Origin: Sphingobacterium sp. SGG-5 | GTDB taxonomy: Bacteria > Bacteroidota > Bacteroidia > Sphingobacteriales > Sphingobacteriaceae | Assembly: GCF_011043525.1 (NCBI RefSeq) | Contig: NZ_JAAKGO010000001.1 | Coordinates: 1 to 64,000, forward strand | DNA length: 64,000 nucleotides | Direction of reading: 5' to 3' | Part shown: positions 37,816 to 45,057 of the stretch, piece by piece | Layout of the letters: every line of letters starts with the position of its first letter | Position numbering within the stretch: position 1 is the stretch's first letter | Notes under the pieces: model-generated | Seen by the model: only the letters and a program-made list of their open reading frames with translations | What the model was told of the DNA's origin: nothing | Database searches by the model: none | Made by a program: the position numbers and the translations under genes

Positions 37816-38408
37816 GTACCTGGTTTTTTAAATTTAGGTCTAAATCCTAATTTTGGCTTCGCTGCCGGCTCGGCTGAAGGGACAGGATTATTATCCGGTG
37901 CGTCGGCAATAGCCCGATAGTCCCGGATCGCATACGATCTTTTATTCAAGGCATCATATACCGAAGCTGGAATAGAAACATCGACTTGAGGGACGACATG
38001 TGTCGTCTTCACCCAATTCAAAAGCCCGCGCTTCCAGACATAGACTAAGCCCAAGATAAGGATACCGATAAAAATCGCCATTTCCACCAATGTTAACCAT
38101 CCCCATCGCGGGTCAGCAGCAATAAATTCCCGATTGCCGAATACCGTCGCCCATGGAAAAACAAAAATCAGTTCCACGTCAAACAACAGGAAGATAAGTG
38201 CAATAATATAAAAGCGGGGATTGAACTGTGTCCAGGAAGAACCGACGGTCTCCTCGCCACATTCGTAGGTACTCAGCTTGATTGGATTGGGCTTGCGCGG
38301 CGACACAAGTTTTGACAACAGTATCGTGACCGACACCAAGAGAATCCCTACAATTCCGATTAATAGAATGTATCCATAAGCTGACAACTGCGTGGGATGA
38401 TCGTCCAT
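37812..38408 (-). CDS. nuoA: NADH-quinone oxidoreductase subunit A with long C-terminal tail
   Basis: The 198-residue membrane subunit has three transmembrane helices (about 13-33, 65-88 and 105-125) and the quinone-site loop motif [18 protein letters not shown], followed by [18 protein letters not shown]. Typical NuoA is about 120-140 residues. Here ~65 extra C-terminal residues form a polar, Pro/Lys-rich tail with no helix-bundle look. The tail's function is unknown. It is 22 bases downstream of ffh. Confidence 0.93.
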   Translation of the reverse strand: MDDHPTQLSAYGYILLIGIVGILLVSVTILLSKLVSPRKPNPIKLSTYECGEETVGSSWTQFNPRFYIIALIFLLFDVELIFVFPWATVFGNREFIAADPRWGWLTLVEMAIFIGILILGLVYVWKRGLLNWVKTTHVVPQVDVSIPASVYDALNKRSYAIRDYRAIADAPDNNPVPSAEPAAKPKLGFRPKFKKPGT

Positions 38409-38430
38409 AGCACAAAATTAACAATTATTT

Positions 38431-39777
38431 TTAAAAAGGTCTACCGCCCGGCATTTTCGGCATATTACGCATCATCTTTGCAGCCATAGCCGGATTCGAC
38501 ATCTGTTTCATGACTTTACGCATATCCATAAATTGCTTCAATAACTTATTGACCTCATTAATATCGGTGCCTGATCCTTTTGCAATACGCATTCTCCGCT
38601 TCTGATCAATTGAATCGGGATTTTCTCTTTCATAGGGCGTCATCGAATCGATAATGGCTTCGATCGGTTTGAAGGCATCATCTTCCATCTCCACATCTTT
38701 AAGTGCTTTTCCAGCGCCCGGAATCATACCGATCAGGTCCTTCATATTCCCCATCTTTTTAATTTGTTGAATTTGGGAACGGAAGTCGTTAAAGTCGAAT
38801 TTATTGCGGCGGATTTTTTTCTGTAATTCTGCCGCTTGTTTTTCATCAAACTGCTGTTGGGCACGCTCCACCAAAGACACCACATCGCCCATTCCTAAAA
38901 TACGGGAAGCCATACGGTCCGGATGGAAGACATCCAATGCATCCATCTTCTCGCCTGTTCCGATAAACTTGATCGGCTTATTCACCACAGATTTGATCGA
39001 TAATGCCGCACCACCACGTGTATCACCATCCAATTTGGTCAATACCACACCCGAGAAGTCCAGTCTATCGTTGAAAGCCTTAGCCGTATTTACCGCATCC
39101 TGCCCTGTCATCGCATCCACGACGAAAAGAATTTCATGGGGCTGAGCAACATTCTTAACTGCTGAAATTTCAGTCATGAGTGCTTCATCGATAGCCAAAC
39201 GTCCCGCAGTATCAATGATAATTACATTATTACCATTACGTTTACCCTCTTCTACTCCCGCTTTGGCAATGGCAATCGGATCGGTAGACTCCCTGTTCGC
39301 ATATACCGGTACTCCTACTTGCTCACCCAAAACCTCCAGTTGGTCGATTGCAGCAGGACGATAGACGTCGCCCGCTACCAGCAGCGGCTTTTTACCCTTT
39401 TTATCTTTCAAATAATTGGCAAGTTTTCCGGTGAAGGTGGTTTTACCGGCACCGTTAAGACCAGCGATCAGGATGACGGTAGGGTTATGTGAAAGATCCA
39501 GCTCCGTAACGGCGCCTCCCATTAATTCCGTCAGCTCATCGTTCATGATTTTCGTCAACAACTGGCCGGGAGAAAGACTGTGCAACACATTCTGTCCCAA
39601 TGCCTTTTGCTTAACGTCATCCGTAAAGGTCTTGGCAGTTTTATAATTCACATCGGCATCTAATAACGCTTTGCGAATTTCTTTCATCGTCTCTGCGACG
39701 TTGATCTCTGTAATATTTCCCTGCCCTTTTAATACTTTAAAGGCCCTGTCTAACTTGTCCTGAAGATTTGAAAACAT
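38431..39777 (-). CDS. ffh: Signal recognition particle protein (SRP54/Ffh)
   Basis: The 448-residue GTPase binds signal sequences of nascent membrane proteins together with SRP RNA. An N-terminal helical bundle (about 1-90) is followed by the G domain: P-loop GLNGAGKTTFTGKLA near 106, VAGDVYRPAAIDQLE, IIDTAGRLAIDE, VVLTKLDGDTRGG. The methionine-rich M domain lies at about 325-445, ending MSNPAMAAKMMRNMPKMPGG. It is 22 bases upstream of nuoA. Confidence 0.97.
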   Translation of the reverse strand: MFSNLQDKLDRAFKVLKGQGNITEINVAETMKEIRKALLDADVNYKTAKTFTDDVKQKALGQNVLHSLSPGQLLTKIMNDELTELMGGAVTELDLSHNPTVILIAGLNGAGKTTFTGKLANYLKDKKGKKPLLVAGDVYRPAAIDQLEVLGEQVGVPVYANRESTDPIAIAKAGVEEGKRNGNNVIIIDTAGRLAIDEALMTEISAVKNVAQPHEILFVVDAMTGQDAVNTAKAFNDRLDFSGVVLTKLDGDTRGGAALSIKSVVNKPIKFIGTGEKMDALDVFHPDRMASRILGMGDVVSLVERAQQQFDEKQAAELQKKIRRNKFDFNDFRSQIQQIKKMGNMKDLIGMIPGAGKALKDVEMEDDAFKPIEAIIDSMTPYERENPDSIDQKRRMRIAKGSGTDINEVNKLLKQFMDMRKVMKQMSNPAMAAKMMRNMPKMPGGRPF

Positions 39778-39809
39778 ATATCTATTCCTTAACCTTTGTT
39801 GTTAATCTG

Positions 39810-39817
39810 CAAAATTA
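39810..39817 (-). promoter_or_regulatory. Candidate -7 element upstream of ffh
   Basis: TAATTTTG on the minus strand fits TAnnTTTG, and a start site near 39803 would leave a 26-base leader before the ffh ATG. No -33 TTTG stands at the expected distance, so confidence is low. Confidence 0.35.
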
Positions 39818-39867
39818 GCTAAAATGCTTTGCATTCACGAACGCCTATCAAAAAAATCATCCATGAG

Positions 39868-39902
39868 TAATTAGACCGTGTAACCTTATAACTGTGTAAC
39901 CA
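39868..39902. repeat. Low-complexity TAACCT-type repeat upstream of bshA
   Basis: The words TGTAACCTTATAAC and TGTAACC recur, the same style as at about 1420-1480. It does not code for protein. The remaining 39903-40025 is leader of bshA, with no promoter that matches both consensus boxes. Confidence 0.45.
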
Positions 39903-40025
39903 AAAAAATTTTGCACAAATATGGCAAAGCAATTGTCCGCTGCACTAAAGAATATGTGTATTTTGCGCCCGATTTAAGTATATTCACTTTTTGCTGAATT
40001 AAAAAACAACAAGTATAGCACACAT

Positions 40026-41159
40026 ATGAAAATAGGCATAGTTTGTTATCCCACCTTTGGTGGCAGCGGAGTAGTCGCGACAGAGCTGGGTAAAGGACTG
40101 GCATCCAAAGGCCATCAGGTACATTTCATCACCTATAGTCAGCCGGCACGACTGGATTTTTTTTCGGAAAATTTATTCTATCATGAAGTTTCGGTCTCCC
40201 AATATCCACTTTTCGATTTCCCGCCTTACGAGTCAGCGCTGGCCAGCAAACTGGTGGATGTCGTACGATTTGAACAGCTGGAGGTCCTCCACGTACATTA
40301 TGCGATTCCACACGCATCAGCAGCCTACCTCGCTAAGCAGATCTTAAAGACCTACGGCATCAATATACCTGTCGTGACCACCTTACACGGCACAGACATC
40401 ACCTTAGTAGGTCGGGATAAAAGTTTTAAACCCGTGGTTACCTTTTCCATTAATGAGTCGGACGGGGTCACTACGGTTTCGGAAAGTCTCCGACAGGAAA
40501 CATCTACTTTTTTTGACATTACCCGCGAGATAAAAGTGATTCCCAATTTTGTCGACCTCCATCGCTTCGTCAACAAAAAGCGAGAGCATTTTAAGCGCGC
40601 TATCGCACCGGGCGATGAGCGGATATTGATACATACGTCCAACTTTCGGAAAGTGAAGAATGTCAGTGACGTCATCCGCATCTTTCACGAGGTGAACCAA
40701 AAAATTCCCAGCAAATTGCTGATGGTCGGGGATGGCCCCGAAAGAGGAAATGCCGAAGAGCTTTCCCGTCAGCTGGGGATTTCGAGCGAAATACGTTTTT
40801 TAGGCAAACAGGATGCTATCGAAGAAATACTATCGGTATCCGACCTGTTTTTAATGCCTTCCTCATCAGAAAGTTTTGGTCTTGCTGCACTAGAGGCTAT
40901 GGCCTGTAGTGTCCCCGTCATTTCGTCCAATACGGGTGGTTTGCCCGAACTCAATGTACAGGGTATAACAGGATTTCTAAGCGACATCGGCGATGTGAGC
41001 GCCATGGCAAAAAACGCCATATATATCCTGGAAGATTGTGACAGACTGGGGAAATTCAAAAAAGCAGCCTATGAAAGAGCTAAAGATTTTGAGCTGGCGC
41101 GCATACTACCGCTCTACGAAGCCTGCTATCAAGAAGCTATAGATCCTATAAAAAAATAA
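40026..41159 (+). CDS. bshA: N-acetyl-alpha-D-glucosaminyl L-malate synthase
   Basis: The 377-residue GT4 glycosyltransferase joins GlcNAc to L-malate, the first step of bacillithiol synthesis. The start [20 protein letters not shown] and the segments [31 protein letters not shown] and [17 protein letters not shown] are family hallmarks. The C-terminal half carries the nucleotide-sugar site [20 protein letters not shown]. It is soluble and cytoplasmic. Bacillithiol is also found in Bacteroidota, so the assignment is expected. It precedes pyrH by 55 bases. Confidence 0.95.
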   Translation: MKIGIVCYPTFGGSGVVATELGKGLASKGHQVHFITYSQPARLDFFSENLFYHEVSVSQYPLFDFPPYESALASKLVDVVRFEQLEVLHVHYAIPHASAAYLAKQILKTYGINIPVVTTLHGTDITLVGRDKSFKPVVTFSINESDGVTTVSESLRQETSTFFDITREIKVIPNFVDLHRFVNKKREHFKRAIAPGDERILIHTSNFRKVKNVSDVIRIFHEVNQKIPSKLLMVGDGPERGNAEELSRQLGISSEIRFLGKQDAIEEILSVSDLFLMPSSSESFGLAALEAMACSVPVISSNTGGLPELNVQGITGFLSDIGDVSAMAKNAIYILEDCDRLGKFKKAAYERAKDFELARILPLYEACYQEAIDPIKK

Positions 41160-41170
41160 AAACAAAATTA

Positions 41171-41178
41171 TATCTTTG
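41171..41178 (+). promoter_or_regulatory. -7 element that fixes the pyrH start
   Basis: TATCTTTG fits TAnnTTTG. A transcript starting near 41185 could not include the ATG at 41176 but would include the one at 41215, supporting the shorter pyrH. There is no clear -33 TTTG. Confidence 0.45.
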
Positions 41179-41214
41179 CCTTTTGGAAACACGCCAGAAA
41201 CACGCAATAAGCAG

Positions 41215-41919
41215 ATGAAATATAAACGTATCCTACTCAAACTTAGCGGTGAAGCCTTAATGGGCGATCAAAACTACGGTATCGACATCAACCGGGTTGC
41301 TCAGTATGCAAATGACATTAAAGAAATCCATGCACAGGGATTGGAAATTGCTATCGTCATCGGCGGGGGCAATATCTATCGCGGCTTAAGTGCTGAAAAA
41401 GCGGGTATGGACCGTGTACAGGCTGATTATATGGGTATGTTGGCAACAGTCATCAACAGTATGGCTTTGCAAGATGCGCTGGAGAAAGTAGGATTGAAAA
41501 CCCGTCTCTTGACAGCCATTAAAATGGAACAGATCTGCGAACCTTTTATTCGTCGAAGGGCGGTGCGCCATCTGGAGAAAGGCCGGATTGTTATCTTTGG
41601 TGCAGGTACCGGAAACCCTTATTTCACCACGGACACAGCAGCTTCCTTGCGTGCCATAGAAATTAATGCCGATGCGGTACTGAAAGGCACCCGCGTGGAT
41701 GGTATATACTCGGCAGATCCCGAGAAAAACCCCGATGCTACCCGTTATGACAACATTTCCTTTACCGAGGTGTATCAGAAAGGACTGAATGTGATGGATA
41801 TGACCGCTTTCACGTTATGTCAGGAGAACAATCTACCGATTATTGTATTTGACATGAATAAGCCGGGCAACTTGAAGAAATTGGCAAACGGAGAACATGT
41901 GGGCACAATAGTCAGCTAA
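41215..41919 (+). CDS. pyrH: UMP kinase
   Basis: The 234-residue amino-acid-kinase-family enzyme phosphorylates UMP to UDP. Motifs: [15 protein letters not shown] at the N-terminus, [11 protein letters not shown] for the phosphate-binding loop, [20 protein letters not shown] and [15 protein letters not shown]. The ATG at 41215 (MKYKRIL) is chosen over the one at 41176 because family members start here and a promoter box overlaps the earlier codon. It is followed by frr after 21 bases, the usual pyrH-frr pairing. Confidence 0.96.
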   Translation: MKYKRILLKLSGEALMGDQNYGIDINRVAQYANDIKEIHAQGLEIAIVIGGGNIYRGLSAEKAGMDRVQADYMGMLATVINSMALQDALEKVGLKTRLLTAIKMEQICEPFIRRRAVRHLEKGRIVIFGAGTGNPYFTTDTAASLRAIEINADAVLKGTRVDGIYSADPEKNPDATRYDNISFTEVYQKGLNVMDMTAFTLCQENNLPIIVFDMNKPGNLKKLANGEHVGTIVS

Positions 41920-41940
41920 CGAACATAAACATATAGACAT

Positions 41941-42504
41941 ATGAACGAACTGATATCTTTAGAACTGGAAGATTGCAAAGAAAAAATGGTAAAGGCGGTA
42001 AGCCATACTGAATCTGAACTCACAAAAATACGGGCCGGCAAGGCTAATCCATCCATGCTGGACGGTATTCATGTGGATTATTACGGATCAGCGACCCCCT
42101 TATCGCAAGTGAGCAATATCAATACGACAGATGCACGTACGATTATTATCCAGCCTTGGGAAAAACCCCTTCTCGGTGCAATCGAAAAAGCCATCATCGA
42201 CTCCAATATCGGACTGAATCCACAAAATGATGGCTCTATTATACGCTTGGTTGTCCCCCCTCTAACAGAAGAGAGAAGACGTGACCTGGTAAAAAAGGCA
42301 AAAGAGGAAACCGAAAAAGGACGTGTAGCCATCCGCAACATCCGTAAGGACGTCAACGAGTCCATTAAAAAACTAAAAAATGACGGCGCTTCCGAGGATG
42401 AAATTAAAACAGGAGAAGGTGAAGTTCAAAAACTGACTGATCTATATATTGCCAAAGTAGATCAACTGGCCGAGTTGAAAGAAAAAGATATCATGACGGT
42501 ATAA
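41941..42504 (+). CDS. frr: Ribosome recycling factor
   Basis: The 187-residue protein releases ribosomes from mRNA after termination together with EF-G. It has the family's three-helix bundle and beta-alpha-beta domain, with KIRAGKANPSMLDGIHVDYY near residue 30, IQPWEKPLLGAIEKAI and LTEERRRDLVKKAKEETEKG. It pairs with pyrH upstream. Confidence 0.97.
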   Translation: MNELISLELEDCKEKMVKAVSHTESELTKIRAGKANPSMLDGIHVDYYGSATPLSQVSNINTTDARTIIIQPWEKPLLGAIEKAIIDSNIGLNPQNDGSIIRLVVPPLTEERRRDLVKKAKEETEKGRVAIRNIRKDVNESIKKLKNDGASEDEIKTGEGEVQKLTDLYIAKVDQLAELKEKDIMTV

Positions 42505-42544
42505 TTTTTTTTATATCTTTATTCCTTCAACAACGGATAAACCC

Positions 42545-43546
42545 ATGTATACATCAAGAAGGGATTTTCTTAAAAACGTAAGTTTAGGGCTCGCCGGCAC
42601 TTGGGTGGGCTCTTCTTTTTTGGCTTCCTGCCAAAATCTAACGAAATCTAAAGGCAACGGTCCTTTTGCAAATATCGGCCTCCAGCTCTATACCCTCAGA
42701 GATCTATTGCCGCAGGACACGAAATTGACACTGGAAACCGTAGCCAAAATCGGTTATAGTCATGTGGAGACATTTGGACTGGATCTTGCGACCGGAAAAT
42801 ATTGGGGAGCAGTAACTGTAGATGAACTCTACAAATTTCTCGAAGACAATGGATTGATATCCCACAGCGGTCATTACGATCTGTCAAAATATTTGAGTAA
42901 AAACCATGAGGACAAAGAAAGTATAGAGCAGTATATCGAAGCTGCGCACCGACTGGGGCAAAAGTATATCGTTGCACCTGTTCCTCCTATGTTCGATTTA
43001 AATAACCTGACGGTATCGGATTATCAATATGCTGCAGAACAGCTCAATAAGGCGGGCGAGATGGCAAAAAAAGCCGGTATTAAAATGGGCTATCATAATC
43101 ATTTTTGGGAGTTTCGGAATTTTCCAAACGGTACCAAGGGGCTGGATATTCTCTTAGCCTATACCGAGCCGGAGCTCGTCGCATTTGAACTGGATATCTA
43201 TTGGGCTGAGAAGTCGGGTATTAACCCGGTGTCTTACTTCAACAAGTTCCCAGGTCGCTTCCAACTGTGGCATGTCAAGGATATGGATCGTGCATATACA
43301 ACGCCGGTCATCGGCGCCCCTTATGATACCATGCCATTGGATAGTATCGAGGCCAAAGAAGTGAAATTTGCCGAAGTCGGCAGCGGATCGATTGACTATA
43401 TTCAATTGGTAAATAATGCCGAAAATGCCGGGCTTCAGTATGCTTTTGTCGAGCAGGATCAAATATACCTACCCAACAAGTTTGAAAGCATCAAGATAAG
43501 CTATGATTATGTGCAAAAGCATTTAGCGAAGCTTAGCATTTCATAG
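42545..43546 (+). CDS. Tat-exported sugar phosphate isomerase/epimerase-like lipoprotein
   Basis: The 333-residue TIM-barrel protein belongs to the xylose isomerase-like (AP endonuclease 2) family. The N-terminus SRRDFLKNVSLGLAG is a twin-arginine signal, and SFLASCQN adds a lipobox (Cys28), so it is likely a Tat-exported lipoprotein. The barrel has GLQLYTLRDLL, GYSHVETFG, GIKMGYHNHFWEF, VAFELDIYWAEKSG and LWHVKDMD, providing metal-binding Glu/His residues. Related proteins act on inositols or other sugars outside the cytoplasm. The exact substrate is unknown. Confidence 0.85.
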   Translation: MYTSRRDFLKNVSLGLAGTWVGSSFLASCQNLTKSKGNGPFANIGLQLYTLRDLLPQDTKLTLETVAKIGYSHVETFGLDLATGKYWGAVTVDELYKFLEDNGLISHSGHYDLSKYLSKNHEDKESIEQYIEAAHRLGQKYIVAPVPPMFDLNNLTVSDYQYAAEQLNKAGEMAKKAGIKMGYHNHFWEFRNFPNGTKGLDILLAYTEPELVAFELDIYWAEKSGINPVSYFNKFPGRFQLWHVKDMDRAYTTPVIGAPYDTMPLDSIEAKEVKFAEVGSGSIDYIQLVNNAENAGLQYAFVEQDQIYLPNKFESIKISYDYVQKHLAKLSIS

Positions 43547-43599
43547 GTTAAAATAAAACTATCCTGCTGCTATTTTGTTATATCCTAAACGATAACAAC

Positions 43600-43779
43600 A
43601 TGAACAGAGCAATACAAATACCCTTAATGGCGTTGATCCTTTTGCAACTGAGCAGCTGCTCCGTGATTGAAGGAATTTTCAAAGCAGGCGTTTGGTCCGG
43701 AATAATTTTAGTGGTCATCGTGGTCGCCATTGTCCTGTGGATACTGGTGAAGCTATTCGGCGGCGGACGACGCGGGTAA
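43600..43779 (+). CDS. Small (59-residue) membrane lipoprotein
   Basis: An ATG at 43600 opens a 59-codon frame ending TAA at 43779. It encodes a signal sequence with lipobox (LLQLSSCSVIEG, Cys22), a short linker and one transmembrane helix (GIILVVIVVAIVLWILV), then a Gly/Arg end. Short proteins of this shape (lipobox, IEGIFKAG-like linker, single helix) are common in Bacteroidota, with no known function. Its last 27 bases overlap the 3' end of the convergent mnmD gene. Codon use and the intact signal support a real gene. Confidence 0.75.
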   Translation: MNRAIQIPLMALILLQLSSCSVIEGIFKAGVWSGIILVVIVVAIVLWILVKLFGGGRRG

Positions 43780-44448
43780 ACCTGTAAATACAGCCCGGAG
43801 CATTTCCCGTTTCCCGGGTGCACCGGGTGCTTTCTCAATCGTAAAGCCCAATGCTTTCATGCTGCGTTTTAGGTTACCCGTAATGGCGTAGGTGACAAAC
43901 ACACCACCGGGTTTTAAATATTTCGTCACGTGGGCTAATGTCCTATCGTCCCACATTTCGGGTTGATGCACTGCTGCAAAAGCATCAAAATAAATCACAT
44001 CAAAGGTTTTTTCCACGGCAAAATTTAATACTTCCGTATAGGCAACTTGAAGATTAACGCGCGCCGTAAGCTGTACACGTTCCCGACACGCTTGCTCATA
44101 GTTTGCTATAAAACCATTCCAGACAGCACCGTCCACATAGCTTTCATATGCCATCTGCCGAATGGTTTCCACCGGAAGAGGGAAAGCTTCTATACCACAG
44201 TAGTCTAATTGTATGTGATGTTGCATACAATAATCTGCCGTAAGTACAAAATTGAGTCCCGTACCAAAACCTACTTCCAATACCGAAACGGCGTCCTGTT
44301 GCCTTTCCCGTTTCAGAAAAAATTGAAGTCCCGATTCTAAAAATACATGTTTGCTCTCCTGCAAGGCACCATGCCGGGAGTGATAATGTTCGCCAATGCC
44401 GGCGTGGTACAATGTTTTCGACCCATCTGCTGTCGTTACTAATTCCAT
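43753..44448 (-). CDS. mnmD: tRNA 5-methylaminomethyl-2-thiouridine methyltransferase-type enzyme
   Basis: The 231-residue protein matches the MnmD (DUF752) family, which methylates nm5U to mnm5U at the wobble base of some tRNAs. A SAM-binding motif VLEVGFGTGLNFVLTADYC, the catalytic DVIYFDAFAAVHQPEMWD and GGVFVTYAITGNLKRSM are present. The MnmC oxidase domain is absent, as is usual for stand-alone MnmD. Its 3' end overlaps the 59-residue lipoprotein gene. A TAGCTTTG -7 element (44465-44472, minus strand) lies just upstream. Confidence 0.9.
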   Translation of the reverse strand: MELVTTADGSKTLYHAGIGEHYHSRHGALQESKHVFLESGLQFFLKRERQQDAVSVLEVGFGTGLNFVLTADYCMQHHIQLDYCGIEAFPLPVETIRQMAYESYVDGAVWNGFIANYEQACRERVQLTARVNLQVAYTEVLNFAVEKTFDVIYFDAFAAVHQPEMWDDRTLAHVTKYLKPGGVFVTYAITGNLKRSMKALGFTIEKAPGAPGKREMLRAVFTGLPASSAAE

Positions 44449-44464
44449 ATACCTCGGTTTTTGC

Positions 44465-44472
44465 CAAAGCTA
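44465..44472 (-). promoter_or_regulatory. Candidate -7 element of mnmD
   Basis: TAGCTTTG on the minus strand fits TAnnTTTG. It implies a start near 44458 and a leader of only about 10 bases. There is no TTTG at the expected -33 position. Confidence 0.35.
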
Positions 44473-44555
44473 ACTAAAAATTCAAACCTTTATTTTAGAA
44501 CAATTCTAAATAAACCTGATAATTTGCTAAATTCCCCCATTCCATTCCCATTTCG

Positions 44556-44563
44556 TAAATTTG
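44556..44563 (+). promoter_or_regulatory. Candidate -7 element of ccmE
   Basis: TAAATTTG fits TAnnTTTG and sits 30 bases before the ccmE ATG, giving a leader of about 24 bases. The only TTTG upstream (44523-44526) is too far away at 29 bases. Confidence 0.4.
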
Positions 44564-44593
44564 TAACTGAATAATATAAAACGACTTATTCGC

Positions 44594-44998
44594 ATGAAGA
44601 AGAGTTCTATCATCCTGATTGTCATCATTGCCATTGCCATTGCGATGATTATGGTAATTTACACCGATTCCAGCACCTATTCGACGTTTACAGAAGCGAA
44701 AGAAAAAAACACAGAGCTGTATGTTGTCGGTGTGTTGAATAAGGAAAAGGCGCTTATTTACGATCCGGTAACCGATGCCAACCATTTTTCTTTTTACATG
44801 TATGACAACGACAGTACAGAGTGTAAGGTGGTATTCAACGGTTCAAAACCGCAGGACATCGAACGGTCGGAACAGATTGTATTGACCGGCAAGATGGAAG
44901 GCGACACCTTCCACGCAACGAAGATCTTAATGAAATGCCCATCCAAATACAATCAAGATCAGGTCGAGGTCGTAGAAACAACAGCTTCGACGTTTTAG
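44594..44998 (+). CDS. ccmE: Cytochrome c maturation heme chaperone CcmE, CxxxY type
   Basis: The 134-residue protein has an N-terminal membrane anchor (about 5-23) and a periplasmic OB-fold domain that takes heme for delivery to CcmF. The heme-binding loop is Cys115-Pro-Ser-Lys-Tyr119. The proteobacterial form has His in place of Cys (HxxxY). CxxxY is a known variant in other groups and is seen here with the rest of the fold intact (VGVLNKEKALIYDP, VVFNGSKP, GDTFHATKILMKCPSKY). It is followed by ccmF after 59 bases that contain a small hairpin. Confidence 0.88.
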   Translation: MKKSSIILIVIIAIAIAMIMVIYTDSSTYSTFTEAKEKNTELYVVGVLNKEKALIYDPVTDANHFSFYMYDNDSTECKVVFNGSKPQDIERSEQIVLTGKMEGDTFHATKILMKCPSKYNQDQVEVVETTASTF

Positions 44999-45014
44999 TT
45001 TTTAATTTTTAACA

Positions 45015-45030
45015 GAGCTTTAACAAGCTC
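45015..45030 (+). terminator. Small hairpin between ccmE and ccmF (weak terminator or attenuator)
   Basis: GAGCTT-TAAC-AAGCTC forms a perfect 6-bp stem followed by CTCTTT. The stem is short and the T-run weak, so readthrough into ccmF is likely. It may attenuate rather than stop transcription. Confidence 0.4.
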
Positions 45031-45057
45031 CTCTTTAAATAATTTTCACTTGATATA

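Noticed and set aside
38413-38420. Promoter -7 box for nuoA (TAATTTTG on the minus strand)
   Set aside because: The predicted transcript would begin inside the start codon and no -33 box exists. nuoA is 22 bases from ffh and likely co-transcribed.
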